Position numbers and translations under genes: made by a program
The notes under the pieces: generated by a model
Told to the model about the DNA's origin: nothing
Databases searched by the model: none
Seen by the model: only the letters and a program-made list of their open reading frames with translations
Shown here: one piece after another, positions 25,530 to 34,556 of the stretch
Layout of the letters: the number at the start of each line of letters is the position of its first letter
Position numbering within the stretch: the first letter of the stretch is position 1
Source of the DNA: Rufibacter glacialis
GTDB taxonomy: Bacteria; Bacteroidota; Bacteroidia; Cytophagales; Hymenobacteraceae
Direction of reading: 5' to 3'
NCBI RefSeq assembly: GCF_008271745.1
Contig: NZ_VKKZ01000021.1
Span: forward strand, 186,001-250,000
Length of the DNA stretch: 64,000 nucleotides

Positions 25530-25574
25530 AGGCATAAAAAAAGCCCCCAATCTCTGGGGGCTTTTTTTATGCCT
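25530..25574 (+). terminator. hairpin terminator after the TPR gene
   Basis: AGGCATAAAAAAAGCCCCC / GGGGGCTTTTTTTATGCCT, a near-perfect stem with A and T runs, so it may act in both directions. Confidence 0.9.
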
Positions 25575-25682
25575 TATTTTCTACAAATTAACCGTAAAAC
25601 GACTGGGGAAAGAAAGCAAACTATCTGGACTTTATTGCCACCAGATGATTGGAACACAGAAAAGGAGCTGCAATAAGTAGGT

Positions 25683-25727
25683 GCTGTTTTACCCGTACAT
25701 TTCATAAAACAGCCTTGAAACCTACCC
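25683..25727. repeat. REP-like interspersed palindrome
   Basis: GCTGTTTTACCCGTACATTT with CATAAAACAGCC; the arms GGTGCTGTTTTA and TAAAACAGCC are inverted. It lies between the TPR terminator and the RluD-type gene stop. Confidence 0.5.
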
Positions 25728-25805
25728 GTTCGTCTTTGATATCCTTTCCTGCCTGAATAACTACGGCCGCACTCCATAAAGCCGCGCCTCCTGTTACTGA
25801 TAAGC

Positions 25806-26879
25806 TTAGGCCTGTATTCTATTCTGGAGCACCTGACCGTATTGCCGCCACCGTTCAAGCCCCGCCACAAAGTCTTCAGGTAAGTCAGATTCAAAGAAGA
25901 TAAACTTCCGGCTTATGGGATGGATAAAGCCCAAGGACTTGGCATGAAGCGCCTGCCGGGGCAATACCTGAAAGGTATTCTGCACAAAAGCTTTATAGGA
26001 ACCCGTCAATTGGCCTTTTACTACCTTGTCGCCGCCGTAGGTGCTGTCGTTGAACAGGGGATGTCCCAGATGCTTCATATGGGCCCTGATCTGGTGGGTG
26101 CGGCCCGTTTCCAGGTTACATTTGACTAAACTGCAGTACGTGAAGCTTTCCAGCACCTCATAATGCGTGACAGCCGGCTTGCCGAATTCGCCATCTGGGT
26201 AAACGGCCATAACCTTGCGGTCTTTCAGGCTCCGCCCGATGTGCCCCACAATGGTGCCTTTCGCCTGCGCAGGCACTCCCCAAACCAACGCATAGTACGT
26301 ACGCTCAATGGAGTGGTCAAAGAACTGGCGCGCCAGAAAAGACATAGCCAGTTCGGTCTTGGCAATGACCAAAAGGCCCGAGGTATCCTTGTCAATGCGG
26401 TGCACCAGACCTGGCCGTATCTCGCCGTTCCTATGGGTGGGTAAGTTCTGCAAGTAGTACACCAGGCCATTCACCAAGGTGCCAGACCAGTTGTTATAGG
26501 CAGGGTGCACCACCATTCCTGCTGGCTTGTTGATCATCATCAGTTCCTCATCTTCATAGATGATATTGAGAGGAATGTCTTCGGGTACAACGTCTGTCTC
26601 TCTGGGCGGGGTCGCCAATGTGACGGTGATGACATCAAAGGGCTTAACCTTGTAACTGGCTTTGGTTGGCTGGGCATTTACCCGCACAGATTCGGCCTTG
26701 ATGGCCTCCTGCAACTTATTGCGGGTCACATTGGGTAATCGGTCCATCAGGAATTTGTCAAGGCGCAGCAAGGCTTGCCCTTTGTCTACCTGTATGCGGT
26801 GGTGCTCAAACAACTCATCAGAGTCAGCACTGGCTAAGTCCTCCAACTCCTCTTCAAAAGCCTCAGGTGATTCCTCCAT
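25806..26879 (-). CDS. RluA-family pseudouridine synthase (RluD-like)
   Basis: 357 residues. An N-terminal S4 RNA-binding domain (about 35-82) is followed by the catalytic domain with GMVVHPAYNN and HRIDKDTSGLLV, where D163 is the catalytic aspartate. It isomerises uridines in 23S rRNA (RluD-type) or other RNAs; the exact target is not determined by sequence. An acidic N-terminal extension (EESPEAFEEELEDLASADSD) precedes the S4 domain. It lies downstream of the ompH terminator, and a TATTTTTG box at 26911-26918 could serve as its own promoter. Confidence 0.9.
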   Translation of the reverse strand: MEESPEAFEEELEDLASADSDELFEHHRIQVDKGQALLRLDKFLMDRLPNVTRNKLQEAIKAESVRVNAQPTKASYKVKPFDVITVTLATPPRETDVVPEDIPLNIIYEDEELMMINKPAGMVVHPAYNNWSGTLVNGLVYYLQNLPTHRNGEIRPGLVHRIDKDTSGLLVIAKTELAMSFLARQFFDHSIERTYYALVWGVPAQAKGTIVGHIGRSLKDRKVMAVYPDGEFGKPAVTHYEVLESFTYCSLVKCNLETGRTHQIRAHMKHLGHPLFNDSTYGGDKVVKGQLTGSYKAFVQNTFQVLPRQALHAKSLGFIHPISRKFIFFESDLPEDFVAGLERWRQYGQVLQNRIQA

Positions 26880-26917
26880 GTGTTTCCTTGGTGTTTTCTG
26901 TAATATGGCACAAAAAT

Positions 26918-26952
26918 AAAGAGCCGGTGACGAAATACGTCACCGGCTCTTT
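26918..26952 (-). terminator. hairpin terminator after the bamA-ompH block
   Basis: A perfect 15-bp stem AAAGAGCCGGTGACG / CGTCACCGGCTCTTT, followed on the minus strand by ATTTTT. Confidence 0.88.
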
Positions 26953-26972
26953 CACTTATAAGGCTGTTGTCC

Positions 26973-27590
26973 TTATTTTTTCTTTTTAACAGGGGCCGTA
27001 GTGGCAGGAGTGGCGGCTTTAGGGGCAGCATTGGCACCCGGAGTCACCGTAGAGGCAGCAGGAGAACCTTTAGGAGCCGGAGTCACCCCCAGGTCTTTCA
27101 ACACCAGGTCAGTAAAGCTGTTGCCATCTTCAGGGCCATACAACAAAGCTTCAGCGGTAAAGATGTGCGTATAGGCGTTCTCTTTCGCTACTTTGTCAAT
27201 AGACTTCTGGATTTTGGTCATTACAGGCTCTAACGCAGACTGCTCTTTCTTCTGCAGAGAAGCATCAGCGTTCCGTTGGAACTCCTCAATAGAAGCCTGC
27301 AGGGTAGTCAATTCTTTTTCTCTATCAGCTCTTACTACGTCTGTCATGGTAGGAGCTCCTTTTTTGTACGCTTCTACTTTCTCCTGATAAGACTTGTATT
27401 TGTTCTGAAGCTCTTTCTCTAATTGGCTACTATGGGCTTTCAGGTCAGACTCAATTTGGCGGCTCTCTGGAAGCTGGCTAATAATGTAGTTTGCATTGGT
27501 ATAGCCAATTTTTACGTTTCCTGTCTGTGCAAAAGAAGCCACACTTACTAGTAAAAAAGCGGCTACCAACAGAGATTTCAATTTGTTCAT
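26973..27590 (-). CDS. OmpH/Skp family periplasmic chaperone (second of tandem pair)
   Basis: 205 residues with a Sec signal peptide (LLVAAFLLVSVASFAQT). A mostly helical coiled-coil body (about 45-120) is of the Skp type, which holds unfolded outer-membrane proteins for delivery to BamA. KIGYTNANYIISQLPES is the family start. The C-terminus is an Ala/Pro/Thr-rich tail ending in KKKK, unusual compared with enterobacterial Skp. The other OmpH gene is 20 bp upstream and bamA precedes that. Confidence 0.9.
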   Translation of the reverse strand: MNKLKSLLVAAFLLVSVASFAQTGNVKIGYTNANYIISQLPESRQIESDLKAHSSQLEKELQNKYKSYQEKVEAYKKGAPTMTDVVRADREKELTTLQASIEEFQRNADASLQKKEQSALEPVMTKIQKSIDKVAKENAYTHIFTAEALLYGPEDGNSFTDLVLKDLGVTPAPKGSPAASTVTPGANAAPKAATPATTAPVKKKK

Positions 27591-27609
27591 TTTAATTTGC
27601 TTAGTTTGT

Positions 27610-28293
27610 TTAATTGTTTTTCTTTTTAACCGGTGTTGCCTGACGTTTAGGTTCTACCTTTTTGTTTGTTGGATTGGCTGGCGTGGTAGCCCCTTCTGGC
27701 AAGGGAGGTACATCTGCCGGATCTTCTTTCAAAGCGTCAGCCGGACGGGCACCTGCGGTGTTCTGCTCTTTAGAGGCCAATCCTAGCTCTTCCAAGACTA
27801 ACTCTGTGTAATCATGCCGGGGATCTGTGTACAACATCACCACATCTCCAGATTTGTCAAACATAAAGTTCAAGCCTCTAGCCCTCACAATCTTCTCCAC
27901 CGCCTCAAACAGTTGATCCTGGGCTGGTCTTACCAGTTCCTGACGTCTTTTAAACAAAGCGCCTTCAAACCCAAACATCTTCCGCTGAAACTCCCGTAGC
28001 TCTGTGTCTTTGCGGGTCAACTCCTCCTGACGCTTTACCTTCATGTCTGGCGTTAAGAGGATCTCCTCAGCCTGATAACTCTTTTGAAGCTTTTCAAGTT
28101 CCGCCCGCATGTTTTCAATTTCCTTCTGCCATGTCTGAGAGAGCTTTTCTACCTCAGCCTGGGCATTGGAATATGCGGGCATTTTCTGCAAGATAAAACC
28201 AGAATCAATATAGCCAAAGCGTTGGGCACTGGCTTCTTTTCCGAAGAGAAGAAACATTCCCACTAATAAAACGCAGCCTAATTTCTTCATCAT
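27610..28293 (-). CDS. OmpH/Skp family periplasmic chaperone (first of tandem pair)
   Basis: 227 residues. The signal peptide is CVLLVGMFLLFGKEASA, then QRFGYIDSGFILQKMPAYSNAQAEVEKLSQ and a long charged coiled coil, as in Skp/OmpH. The C-terminal tail is again Pro/Ala-rich and ends in basic residues. It is located 29 bp after bamA. The tandem arrangement is common in Bacteroidota, and the two copies differ enough to suggest distinct clients or a hetero-oligomer. Confidence 0.9.
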   Translation of the reverse strand: MMKKLGCVLLVGMFLLFGKEASAQRFGYIDSGFILQKMPAYSNAQAEVEKLSQTWQKEIENMRAELEKLQKSYQAEEILLTPDMKVKRQEELTRKDTELREFQRKMFGFEGALFKRRQELVRPAQDQLFEAVEKIVRARGLNFMFDKSGDVVMLYTDPRHDYTELVLEELGLASKEQNTAGARPADALKEDPADVPPLPEGATTPANPTNKKVEPKRQATPVKKKNN

Positions 28294-28322
28294 TTTTATC
28301 TAAACAAATTCTGTTCCAATAA

Positions 28323-30899
28323 TTACCTGATCTGCTGGCCTATGATAAAGTGGAACTGACCACCACTTGCCCCAGGCAAACCTGGAACGGTATCCAGTCC
28401 CCAACCATAGTCAAAGCCTAACAAACCAAAAGCCGCCATAAACACCCGGGCGCCTACCCCTACAGAACGATACAGCTTGAATGGATCGTATTCACGGTAG
28501 CTGCCAAAGTTGTTACCCGCCTCGGCAAAGCCCAGGACAAACACTGTTGCGGCTGGGTTCAAGGAGATAGGGTACCGTAGTTCTGCCACGTATTTGTTGA
28601 AGGCAACCCCACCCGCCGCATTAGGGCTGATGCTTTGGTCTTCATATCCTCTTAACCCTACATAGTCGGTAGCCACAATAAACGAACCACCTCCTAAACC
28701 AGAGCCCCCTAACTTGAAGCGCTCGAACGGTCCAATTTCCCCATCAGATCCGTAGGTACCGATAAACCCGAAGTGGGCCCGTGTATTCAACACCAGTTTT
28801 CCGTTTCCGCTCAGTGAATGGAACCAGGAGGCATCAAACATCCATTTATGGAACTCAATCCACTGGAAGTTATTCACGGTGCTCTTGAACAGTGAATAAG
28901 GTGGGGTAAAGGTCACGTTCAAACCAATAGAAGAGCCGGAACGGGTATAGGTTGGGTTGTCAATGCTGGACCGGGCAAAGGAAGTGATAAAGGAGATGTT
29001 GTTGGCATCTCTGATCTTATCCGCTTCAGAATACCCTCTAAAGATGGTAGAGCCATTGCTCATGTTGTACCGGAAGTACGACAACGAGTTACTTATATTG
29101 AAGTAATCATCTGGCCACCGTAGTCTTCTACCCAGGTTAACACTTGCCCCTGTAATGTCAATGAAGGCTTCTTTCAACTGGTTGAGCTCATCTCTTTCAT
29201 TGAATCTCTGGATGGACTTGCTCAGACTAACTGTTAAGGAGTTGGGTCTGCGGCCACCTAACCAAGGTTCTGTGAATGACAGGGAGTAAGACTGGTACCG
29301 CTTGCCGTTTGCCTGAATATTAAGGGCAAGGCGCTGTCCGTCACCGGATGGTACTGGTCTCCACTCTTTCCAGTCAGTGGCTTTGCGCAAAGAGAAGTTG
29401 TTCAGGACTAGACCTACCGTACCCACGGCGCCCAGACCACCACCCCAACCACCGGAAAGGGTGATTTGGTCATTTGGCCTTTCCTCTACCGTGTACCGGA
29501 TGTCAACGGTTCCATTCTCAGGATTTGGGATAGGCTCCATCCCGATTTTCTCAGGGTCAAAATACCCCAGGTTGGAAAGTTCCCGCTGAGAGCGGATCAA
29601 CGCAGACCGGCTGAAGTTCTGCCCCGGCAACGTACGCAGTTCCCGCAAAATCACGTGGTCACTGGTCTTGGTGTTTCCAGAAACGGTAACGGAATTCACG
29701 GTAGCCTGCGAGCCTTCACTCAAACGTAGTTCAATGTCAATGGAGTCACCTACCACGGCCACCTCTACAGGTTCAATCTGGAAAAACAGGTAACCATCAT
29801 CCATGTACAAGGAAGTGACGTCGTTCCCGGTTGGGTTATAGTTCAATCGTTTGTCTAGTTCCTCGCGGTTGTAGACATCGCCTTTCTCCAGGCCTAACAC
29901 CCGGGCCAGCGTGGCATCATCATACAAATAGTTCCCACTCCAGCTGATGTTGCGGTAATAGTATTTCTTGCCTTCATCCACCACAATCTGAATGCCGATG
30001 CGGTCATCGCTTATTTTGTAGATAGAATCAGAGACAATGGTAGCATCACGGTAGCCTTCTTTGTTATAGAAGTCAATCAGAAGCTTCTTGTCTTCTTCGT
30101 ACTCCGTTTTGTTGAACTTACCACCGGTAAATACTTTATAGAACTTCTTTTCTTTGGTTTTCTTCAGTTGGCGTTTCAGCTTGTTCTCACTGAACCCTTC
30201 CTCCTCTTTCCAGAGGCCGGCAATCTTGCTTCCAAAACCACCATCTTCTACTGATTCGCCGGCAGCGTTGATGCGCTCAATGTCTAGTTCGCCAATGCGT
30301 ACTTTCTCTCCTTTGTCTACCTTGATCTCCAGGGCAACGCTGTTAGCGATCACAGAATCCGGCGTTTGCCGGATCACCACTTGCGCATTAAGGTACCCTT
30401 TGTCTTGGAAAAACTTCTGTACGGTGGTGCGGGTAGAATTAAGAAGTGCATCTGTCACTACCCTTCCTTTATTAAGGGAAATCTTTTTCTGCAGATCCTC
30501 TGCCTGTGACTTAGAGGTGCCTGAGAAATCAAAACGGGACAGGCGAGGGCGCTCTGTCAGGAAAAAATCAAGGAATATCTTATTTCCTTCAATCTTAGTG
30601 GCCCGCACATCCACGCCACCCAGAATACCCTGATCCCAGAGCTTCTGAATAGCGCTACTGATGGCATCACCGGGCACGTCAATCTCATCTCCTACTTTCA
30701 ACCCCGTAAGGGAAATCAACGTAGTAGGATCTAAGAATTTGGCTCCGCTTACGGTTATGCCGCCAATCTCGTATTTCTTAGGGTTTGCGTAATCTATAGA
30801 GGTTGCCGCATTGCTGTTGCCAACACCTAGTCTGATTTGCGCAGTGGCAGTTATACCAGACGTTACTAAGAGGCATAACAGCCAAAAATACTTACTCAT
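28323..30899 (-). CDS. bamA: outer membrane protein assembly factor BamA
   Basis: 858 residues: a signal peptide, then about five POTRA domains (about 45-440), then a 16-strand Omp85 barrel. The early segment EIGGITVSGAKFLDPTTL is a typical POTRA 1 start, and VEERPNDQITLSGGWGGG marks entry to the barrel. It inserts beta-barrel proteins into the outer membrane. The ATG overlaps the uppS stop by one base (TAATG), indicating coupling. It is followed by two OmpH chaperones, its functional partners. Confidence 0.95.
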   Translation of the reverse strand: MSKYFWLLCLLVTSGITATAQIRLGVGNSNAATSIDYANPKKYEIGGITVSGAKFLDPTTLISLTGLKVGDEIDVPGDAISSAIQKLWDQGILGGVDVRATKIEGNKIFLDFFLTERPRLSRFDFSGTSKSQAEDLQKKISLNKGRVVTDALLNSTRTTVQKFFQDKGYLNAQVVIRQTPDSVIANSVALEIKVDKGEKVRIGELDIERINAAGESVEDGGFGSKIAGLWKEEEGFSENKLKRQLKKTKEKKFYKVFTGGKFNKTEYEEDKKLLIDFYNKEGYRDATIVSDSIYKISDDRIGIQIVVDEGKKYYYRNISWSGNYLYDDATLARVLGLEKGDVYNREELDKRLNYNPTGNDVTSLYMDDGYLFFQIEPVEVAVVGDSIDIELRLSEGSQATVNSVTVSGNTKTSDHVILRELRTLPGQNFSRSALIRSQRELSNLGYFDPEKIGMEPIPNPENGTVDIRYTVEERPNDQITLSGGWGGGLGAVGTVGLVLNNFSLRKATDWKEWRPVPSGDGQRLALNIQANGKRYQSYSLSFTEPWLGGRRPNSLTVSLSKSIQRFNERDELNQLKEAFIDITGASVNLGRRLRWPDDYFNISNSLSYFRYNMSNGSTIFRGYSEADKIRDANNISFITSFARSSIDNPTYTRSGSSIGLNVTFTPPYSLFKSTVNNFQWIEFHKWMFDASWFHSLSGNGKLVLNTRAHFGFIGTYGSDGEIGPFERFKLGGSGLGGGSFIVATDYVGLRGYEDQSISPNAAGGVAFNKYVAELRYPISLNPAATVFVLGFAEAGNNFGSYREYDPFKLYRSVGVGARVFMAAFGLLGFDYGWGLDTVPGLPGASGGQFHFIIGQQIR

Positions 30900-31651
30900 T
30901 AAGAATGGGCTTTTTGTAATTGTTCGCTTGTCTTCCCAAAACGGCGTTCCCGCTGCTGGAAAGCAAGTATGGCTTCATAAAGATGTTCTTTCCTAAAGTC
31001 AGGCCACAAAAGTTCTGTGATATACAGCTCTGTATAGGCGAGCTGCCAAAGCAAGAAATTACTGATCCTTTGCTCCCCGCTGGTTCTGATCAAAAGTTCA
31101 GGGTCTGGCATGCCTGCGGTAGTCAAAAAGGTCTTTACCAGGTCCTCATTGATGGCCTCCGGCTCCAATTCCCCAGCCTTTACCTGAGCGGCAAGTTTCT
31201 GCATCACGTTCACCAACTCCCACCGGCCACTGTAGCTCAAGGCTAACACCAGAGTCATGCGGGTGTTCTGGCTTGTGAGGGCAATAGCTTCTTCCAGCTG
31301 CTTTCTGCACGCGTGAGGCAAAGCCGCTATATCTCCAATGGACTGCAACCGGATATTGTTTTTATTCAACGTCTCGGTCTCCTTGCGAATGGTGCTGACC
31401 AGTAACTGCATCAAGGCCTCTACTTCATACTTGGGTCTTGACCAGTTCTCTGTGGAAAAAGCGTAAAGCGTCAGATACTTAACCCCTAACTCAGCGGAAG
31501 CCTCTACTGTTTCGCGCACTGCGGTAATGGCGTTCTGATGGCCAAAAATCCTGAGATTGCCTTTTTTCTTTGCCCATCTTCCATTCCCGTCCATGATAAC
31601 GGCAACATGTTGGGGCAAATTGTCTATGTCTATCTTTTCCTTCAGGCTCAT
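30899..31651 (-). CDS. uppS: isoprenyl transferase (undecaprenyl diphosphate synthase)
   Basis: A 250-residue cis-prenyltransferase making undecaprenyl-PP, the lipid carrier for peptidoglycan and O-antigen. HVAVIMDGNGRWAKK contains the catalytic D21; LTLYAFSTENWSRP and RTSGEQRISNFLLWQLAY are conserved signatures. It is coupled to bamA by TAATG. It comes after the two DUF6089 genes in the same direction. Confidence 0.96.
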   Translation of the reverse strand: MSLKEKIDIDNLPQHVAVIMDGNGRWAKKKGNLRIFGHQNAITAVRETVEASAELGVKYLTLYAFSTENWSRPKYEVEALMQLLVSTIRKETETLNKNNIRLQSIGDIAALPHACRKQLEEAIALTSQNTRMTLVLALSYSGRWELVNVMQKLAAQVKAGELEPEAINEDLVKTFLTTAGMPDPELLIRTSGEQRISNFLLWQLAYTELYITELLWPDFRKEHLYEAILAFQQRERRFGKTSEQLQKAHS

Positions 31652-31704
31652 TAAAAAGAAATTTCAATGCAATTTAGGAAAAGCTTATCACATTATGCCT
31701 ATCC

Positions 31705-32508
31705 CTATTTCTCCTTCCTGCTTTTACCTGACGGAATGGGGCAGTTGATTTTATAGAACGTATAAGAAATGCTGATTCCATTATAGAAATACATGTCTCT
31801 GCTGTTGGGATTCATCACCTGCTCGTTCTGATCTACCAGATTATCAAAGGCATCGGTGACAAAAAGCCGCACCCCTGCCTCTGCCCCCAGGTTCCACCGT
31901 TCAGATAGCGCATACTTCACCCCCAGCCCCACTGGCACCGCAAAGGAGAAGCCGGTTCTATATGCCTGCTCCTTGTCTCTGGTCTCTGGATCTGGGTAGA
32001 TAATGGTGGGGTCTACCGCCGTGGTTTTATTGTTGTACACCAACCCGGCTAAACTCACGGTAAAATAAGGAGTCCACCGCACGGGGCGCCTGAAATCATA
32101 ATAGTCCATGAAGTTATAGTCAATGCCGCCACTCAGTTCAAGAAGGCTGGTTGTGACCGTTGCTTGCCTATACATAGACAAAGGCAGTTCCCGGGCCAGA
32201 AAGGAGGGATTATCTGTTAGGTCTTCATCTTCTGCGCGCACCCGGCCCACAAGCAGGGACGCTCGCCCCACCAGGGCGGTAGAGAGGTCTTTCTTATAGA
32301 AGAGGGTAAGCGCGGGCCGGTTACTCTTTAAGCGGTACCTGGGTGCTACTTCCCCTTTGTACACTACTCCTCCAATGCCAATTCCTACCTCACTGGTGGT
32401 TCTTGGCTGTCCTGTTTGTTGCTGCGCGTTAGCAGGTAATGCAAAAAAAACACTCCCTATTTGTACCAAGGTCCAAATAAGGAGTGCGCGTACTTTTCTT
32501 AAAACCAT
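31705..32508 (-). CDS. DUF6089 / PorG-like outer membrane protein (second copy)
   Basis: 267 residues with a signal peptide (SVFFALPANAQQ). TSEVGIGIGGVVYKGEVAP opens a small beta-barrel of the DUF6089 type, with VPVGLGVKYALSERWNLGAEAGVR typical of these barrels. PorG of the type IX secretion system belongs to this family, so this may be a T9SS or general outer-membrane component; that function is inferred. It is a diverged paralog of the gene just upstream (28 bp away). Confidence 0.8.
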   Translation of the reverse strand: MVLRKVRALLIWTLVQIGSVFFALPANAQQQTGQPRTTSEVGIGIGGVVYKGEVAPRYRLKSNRPALTLFYKKDLSTALVGRASLLVGRVRAEDEDLTDNPSFLARELPLSMYRQATVTTSLLELSGGIDYNFMDYYDFRRPVRWTPYFTVSLAGLVYNNKTTAVDPTIIYPDPETRDKEQAYRTGFSFAVPVGLGVKYALSERWNLGAEAGVRLFVTDAFDNLVDQNEQVMNPNSRDMYFYNGISISYTFYKINCPIPSGKSRKEK

Positions 32509-32536
32509 TTACTCAAAATCAAAAGGTGTTTCCGGA

Positions 32537-33481
32537 TTAACGGAATTTCGGGCCTCTTCTTGTTGGAGCTAAGATATAATTTAAGCTAAAGCCGGTAGTG
32601 ATGTACCAGTCATCATCAGAAACGTCTCCTCTTTGGTCTCCGTCAGCTCCATAACCCTGTATTCTTCTGAAACCATTCTCAGTGATAATTGGATAAGAGC
32701 TGGCTCTTGAGTTCTCAGCGCTTCTGTCAGAAAGAATGGCAGCCTCTTTGCTCAACTTACTTTTATCAGCATAAGATGAACTTACATCATCTAAGTAGTC
32801 AGTGAATGTCTTGCGCCAGGTGATCTCAAAACCAAGATCCCAGCTTCTAGCCAACTTGTATTTCACGCCAAGGCCAAAAGGAATGGCAAACTGGATTTTT
32901 TTGTAAGGATCTGGATAGTTACCTCCATTTGCATATTGTCCTTCAGTACCCAACGGCTGCAACTCATACCAACCGGCCGGCATTTCTTGACCATCATAAT
33001 AGGCTTTAGGGTTGTGGTGGAAAACGGCTACGCCTACAAAGGCATACGGAGTAAAGTCTGGGCGGCGAAGGTAGGTTCTGCGGTTCTCAAACAGATCTAC
33101 TACCCCGTGTACGCTTAATTCCTTGATGTCATTTCTGAAGCTGAGGTTCCGCTTGAACCTTGGCTCGTTCTCTGGCTCTGAGAAATTAGCGCTTTTGCTG
33201 TCATCTCCGGTGATCCTGCCCCAAGAAAGGGCGGCTCTACCAGAAATCCTGGGCGTGAACTTGCGGGTGAAGTTCACTGAAACGCTGGGGCGGGTGGAGT
33301 TCAAACGCAAACTGGTGAAATCAGACTCTGGCGTCACATCACCAAAGTAGTTCATGGCGTTCAAACTGATCCCTACACTGTTGTAAAGATTTCTCCTACT
33401 AAAACGCTGGGCCTCTGCCTCAGGAGCAGCAGCCATAAAGAGAATAAACAAGATTAAAGAAGTAGAGAAAAATTTTTTCAT
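32537..33481 (-). CDS. DUF6089 / PorG-like outer membrane protein (first copy)
   Basis: 314 residues from the ATG at 33481 (KKFFSTSLILFILFMAAAPEAEAQ is the signal). The barrel contains NSVGISLNAMNYFGDVTP, DFTPYAFVGVAVFHHNPKAY and IPFGLGVKYKLARSWDLGFE, all with the look of DUF6089. Position next to uppS and bamA is shared by many Bacteroidota. It has its own good promoter (33537-33566). The paralog downstream shares the motif order, so the pair probably arose by tandem duplication. Confidence 0.85.
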   Translation of the reverse strand: MKKFFSTSLILFILFMAAAPEAEAQRFSRRNLYNSVGISLNAMNYFGDVTPESDFTSLRLNSTRPSVSVNFTRKFTPRISGRAALSWGRITGDDSKSANFSEPENEPRFKRNLSFRNDIKELSVHGVVDLFENRRTYLRRPDFTPYAFVGVAVFHHNPKAYYDGQEMPAGWYELQPLGTEGQYANGGNYPDPYKKIQFAIPFGLGVKYKLARSWDLGFEITWRKTFTDYLDDVSSSYADKSKLSKEAAILSDRSAENSRASSYPIITENGFRRIQGYGADGDQRGDVSDDDWYITTGFSLNYILAPTRRGPKFR

Positions 33482-33536
33482 GCCATCAACTATTATTAAC
33501 AATTTAATTACAAAGCGCCTCTTTCACTGCAACGGA

Positions 33537-33566
33537 CAAAATTATGCTTTTTTTTATTACCGCAAA
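33537..33566 (-). promoter_or_regulatory. promoter of the PorG-like/uppS/bamA transcript
   Basis: Read on the minus strand: TTTG, 18-nt spacer, TAATTTTG, the full Bacteroidota primary-sigma pattern. It is followed by a leader of about 50 nt to the ATG at 33481. It would drive the downstream uppS-bamA-ompH genes. Confidence 0.65.
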
Positions 33567-33600
33567 CAGACAATAGGACTTTATTATATTTGAGTTTTAA

Positions 33601-34479
33601 TTAACCATTCCGCTGATCCAACCCCCAATGCATTTTAGTCCTAAGGGTAGTCAGAAAATTAATTTGATTCAATTTTACTAATCTGGCATTAAAATCCTCC
33701 CGTCTTACCGCCAGCTGGATGGTTGCATCTACTGGTTTAGACCGCGAATCTAATGACACCAAATACCTGGTACTCCGTCCTTCAATCTCAAAAGAAATTA
33801 CACTTTTATCAGAGACCACCAGGGGGCGCACGTTCAGGTTATGTGGGCATACGGGAGAGATTACAAAATTGTTTGTCTGCGGCATCATTACCGGCCCGCC
33901 ACAGGATAGTGAATATCCTGTGGAACCAGTAGGAGTTGCCACTATCAGGCCATCTGCCCAATAGGAGTTTAAATATTCCCCGTCAATGTACGTATGCACG
34001 GCAATCATGGAGGAGGTATCCCGCTTCAAAATCGAAAATTCATTCAACCCGAAGTTTTTCCCCTCAAAGACCTCCTGGTCGCTGTCCAGGTGAATAAGGG
34101 ATCTGTCTTCCAGCGTAAAATGCCCTTTCAGCAATGAGTCCAGCGCCATTTCCAGGTGGGCATATGGCACCGTAGCCAGAAAACCCAGCCGCCCCATGTT
34201 AATGCCCATAATAGGAATTTGCAAAGCCCCCACGTACGTCACCGCGTCCAGCAAGGTACCGTCACCGCCCAGGCTCAACATGTAGTTCACATCTTTGAGG
34301 CTGGTTTGGCGGGTGAATACCTCCGCCTGGGGCGGAATGCTGGCAAAAGGCGCCAATGACTCCACAAAGTGGTCTGCCACGGTCACCTGCACCCCTTCCC
34401 TGACCAAGATTTCAAATAGCCGGCGCACAAAAGGAATAACCTCTTCCTTCACAGGTTTACCAACTATCGCTATTTTCAT
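33601..34479 (-). CDS. NAD kinase
   Basis: A 292-residue enzyme phosphorylating NAD to NADP. The glycine-rich GGDGT loop is at 71-75 (MLSLGGDGTLLDAV), GINMGRLGFLA follows at about 92-102, and DGLIVATPTGSTGYSLSCGGP (about 178-198) is the conserved NAD-binding segment. Length is typical of the bacterial enzyme. It is downstream of the CBS gene by 78 bp and has a candidate promoter of its own. Confidence 0.95.
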   Translation of the reverse strand: MKIAIVGKPVKEEVIPFVRRLFEILVREGVQVTVADHFVESLAPFASIPPQAEVFTRQTSLKDVNYMLSLGGDGTLLDAVTYVGALQIPIMGINMGRLGFLATVPYAHLEMALDSLLKGHFTLEDRSLIHLDSDQEVFEGKNFGLNEFSILKRDTSSMIAVHTYIDGEYLNSYWADGLIVATPTGSTGYSLSCGGPVMMPQTNNFVISPVCPHNLNVRPLVVSDKSVISFEIEGRSTRYLVSLDSRSKPVDATIQLAVRREDFNARLVKLNQINFLTTLRTKMHWGLDQRNG

Positions 34480-34492
34480 CTTCCGTCTTGGT

Positions 34493-34527
34493 CAAAGATA
34501 CTGCAAAGCATTCAATATCAGAACAAA
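34493..34527 (-). promoter_or_regulatory. candidate promoter of NAD kinase
   Basis: TATCTTTG (34500-34493 read leftward) with a TTTG at 34527-34524, spacer 23 nt. It is 14 bp from the start codon, so the transcript leader would be very short. Confidence 0.5.
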
Positions 34528-34556
34528 TATATATTGCTACCGGTAATATTTAAAAT

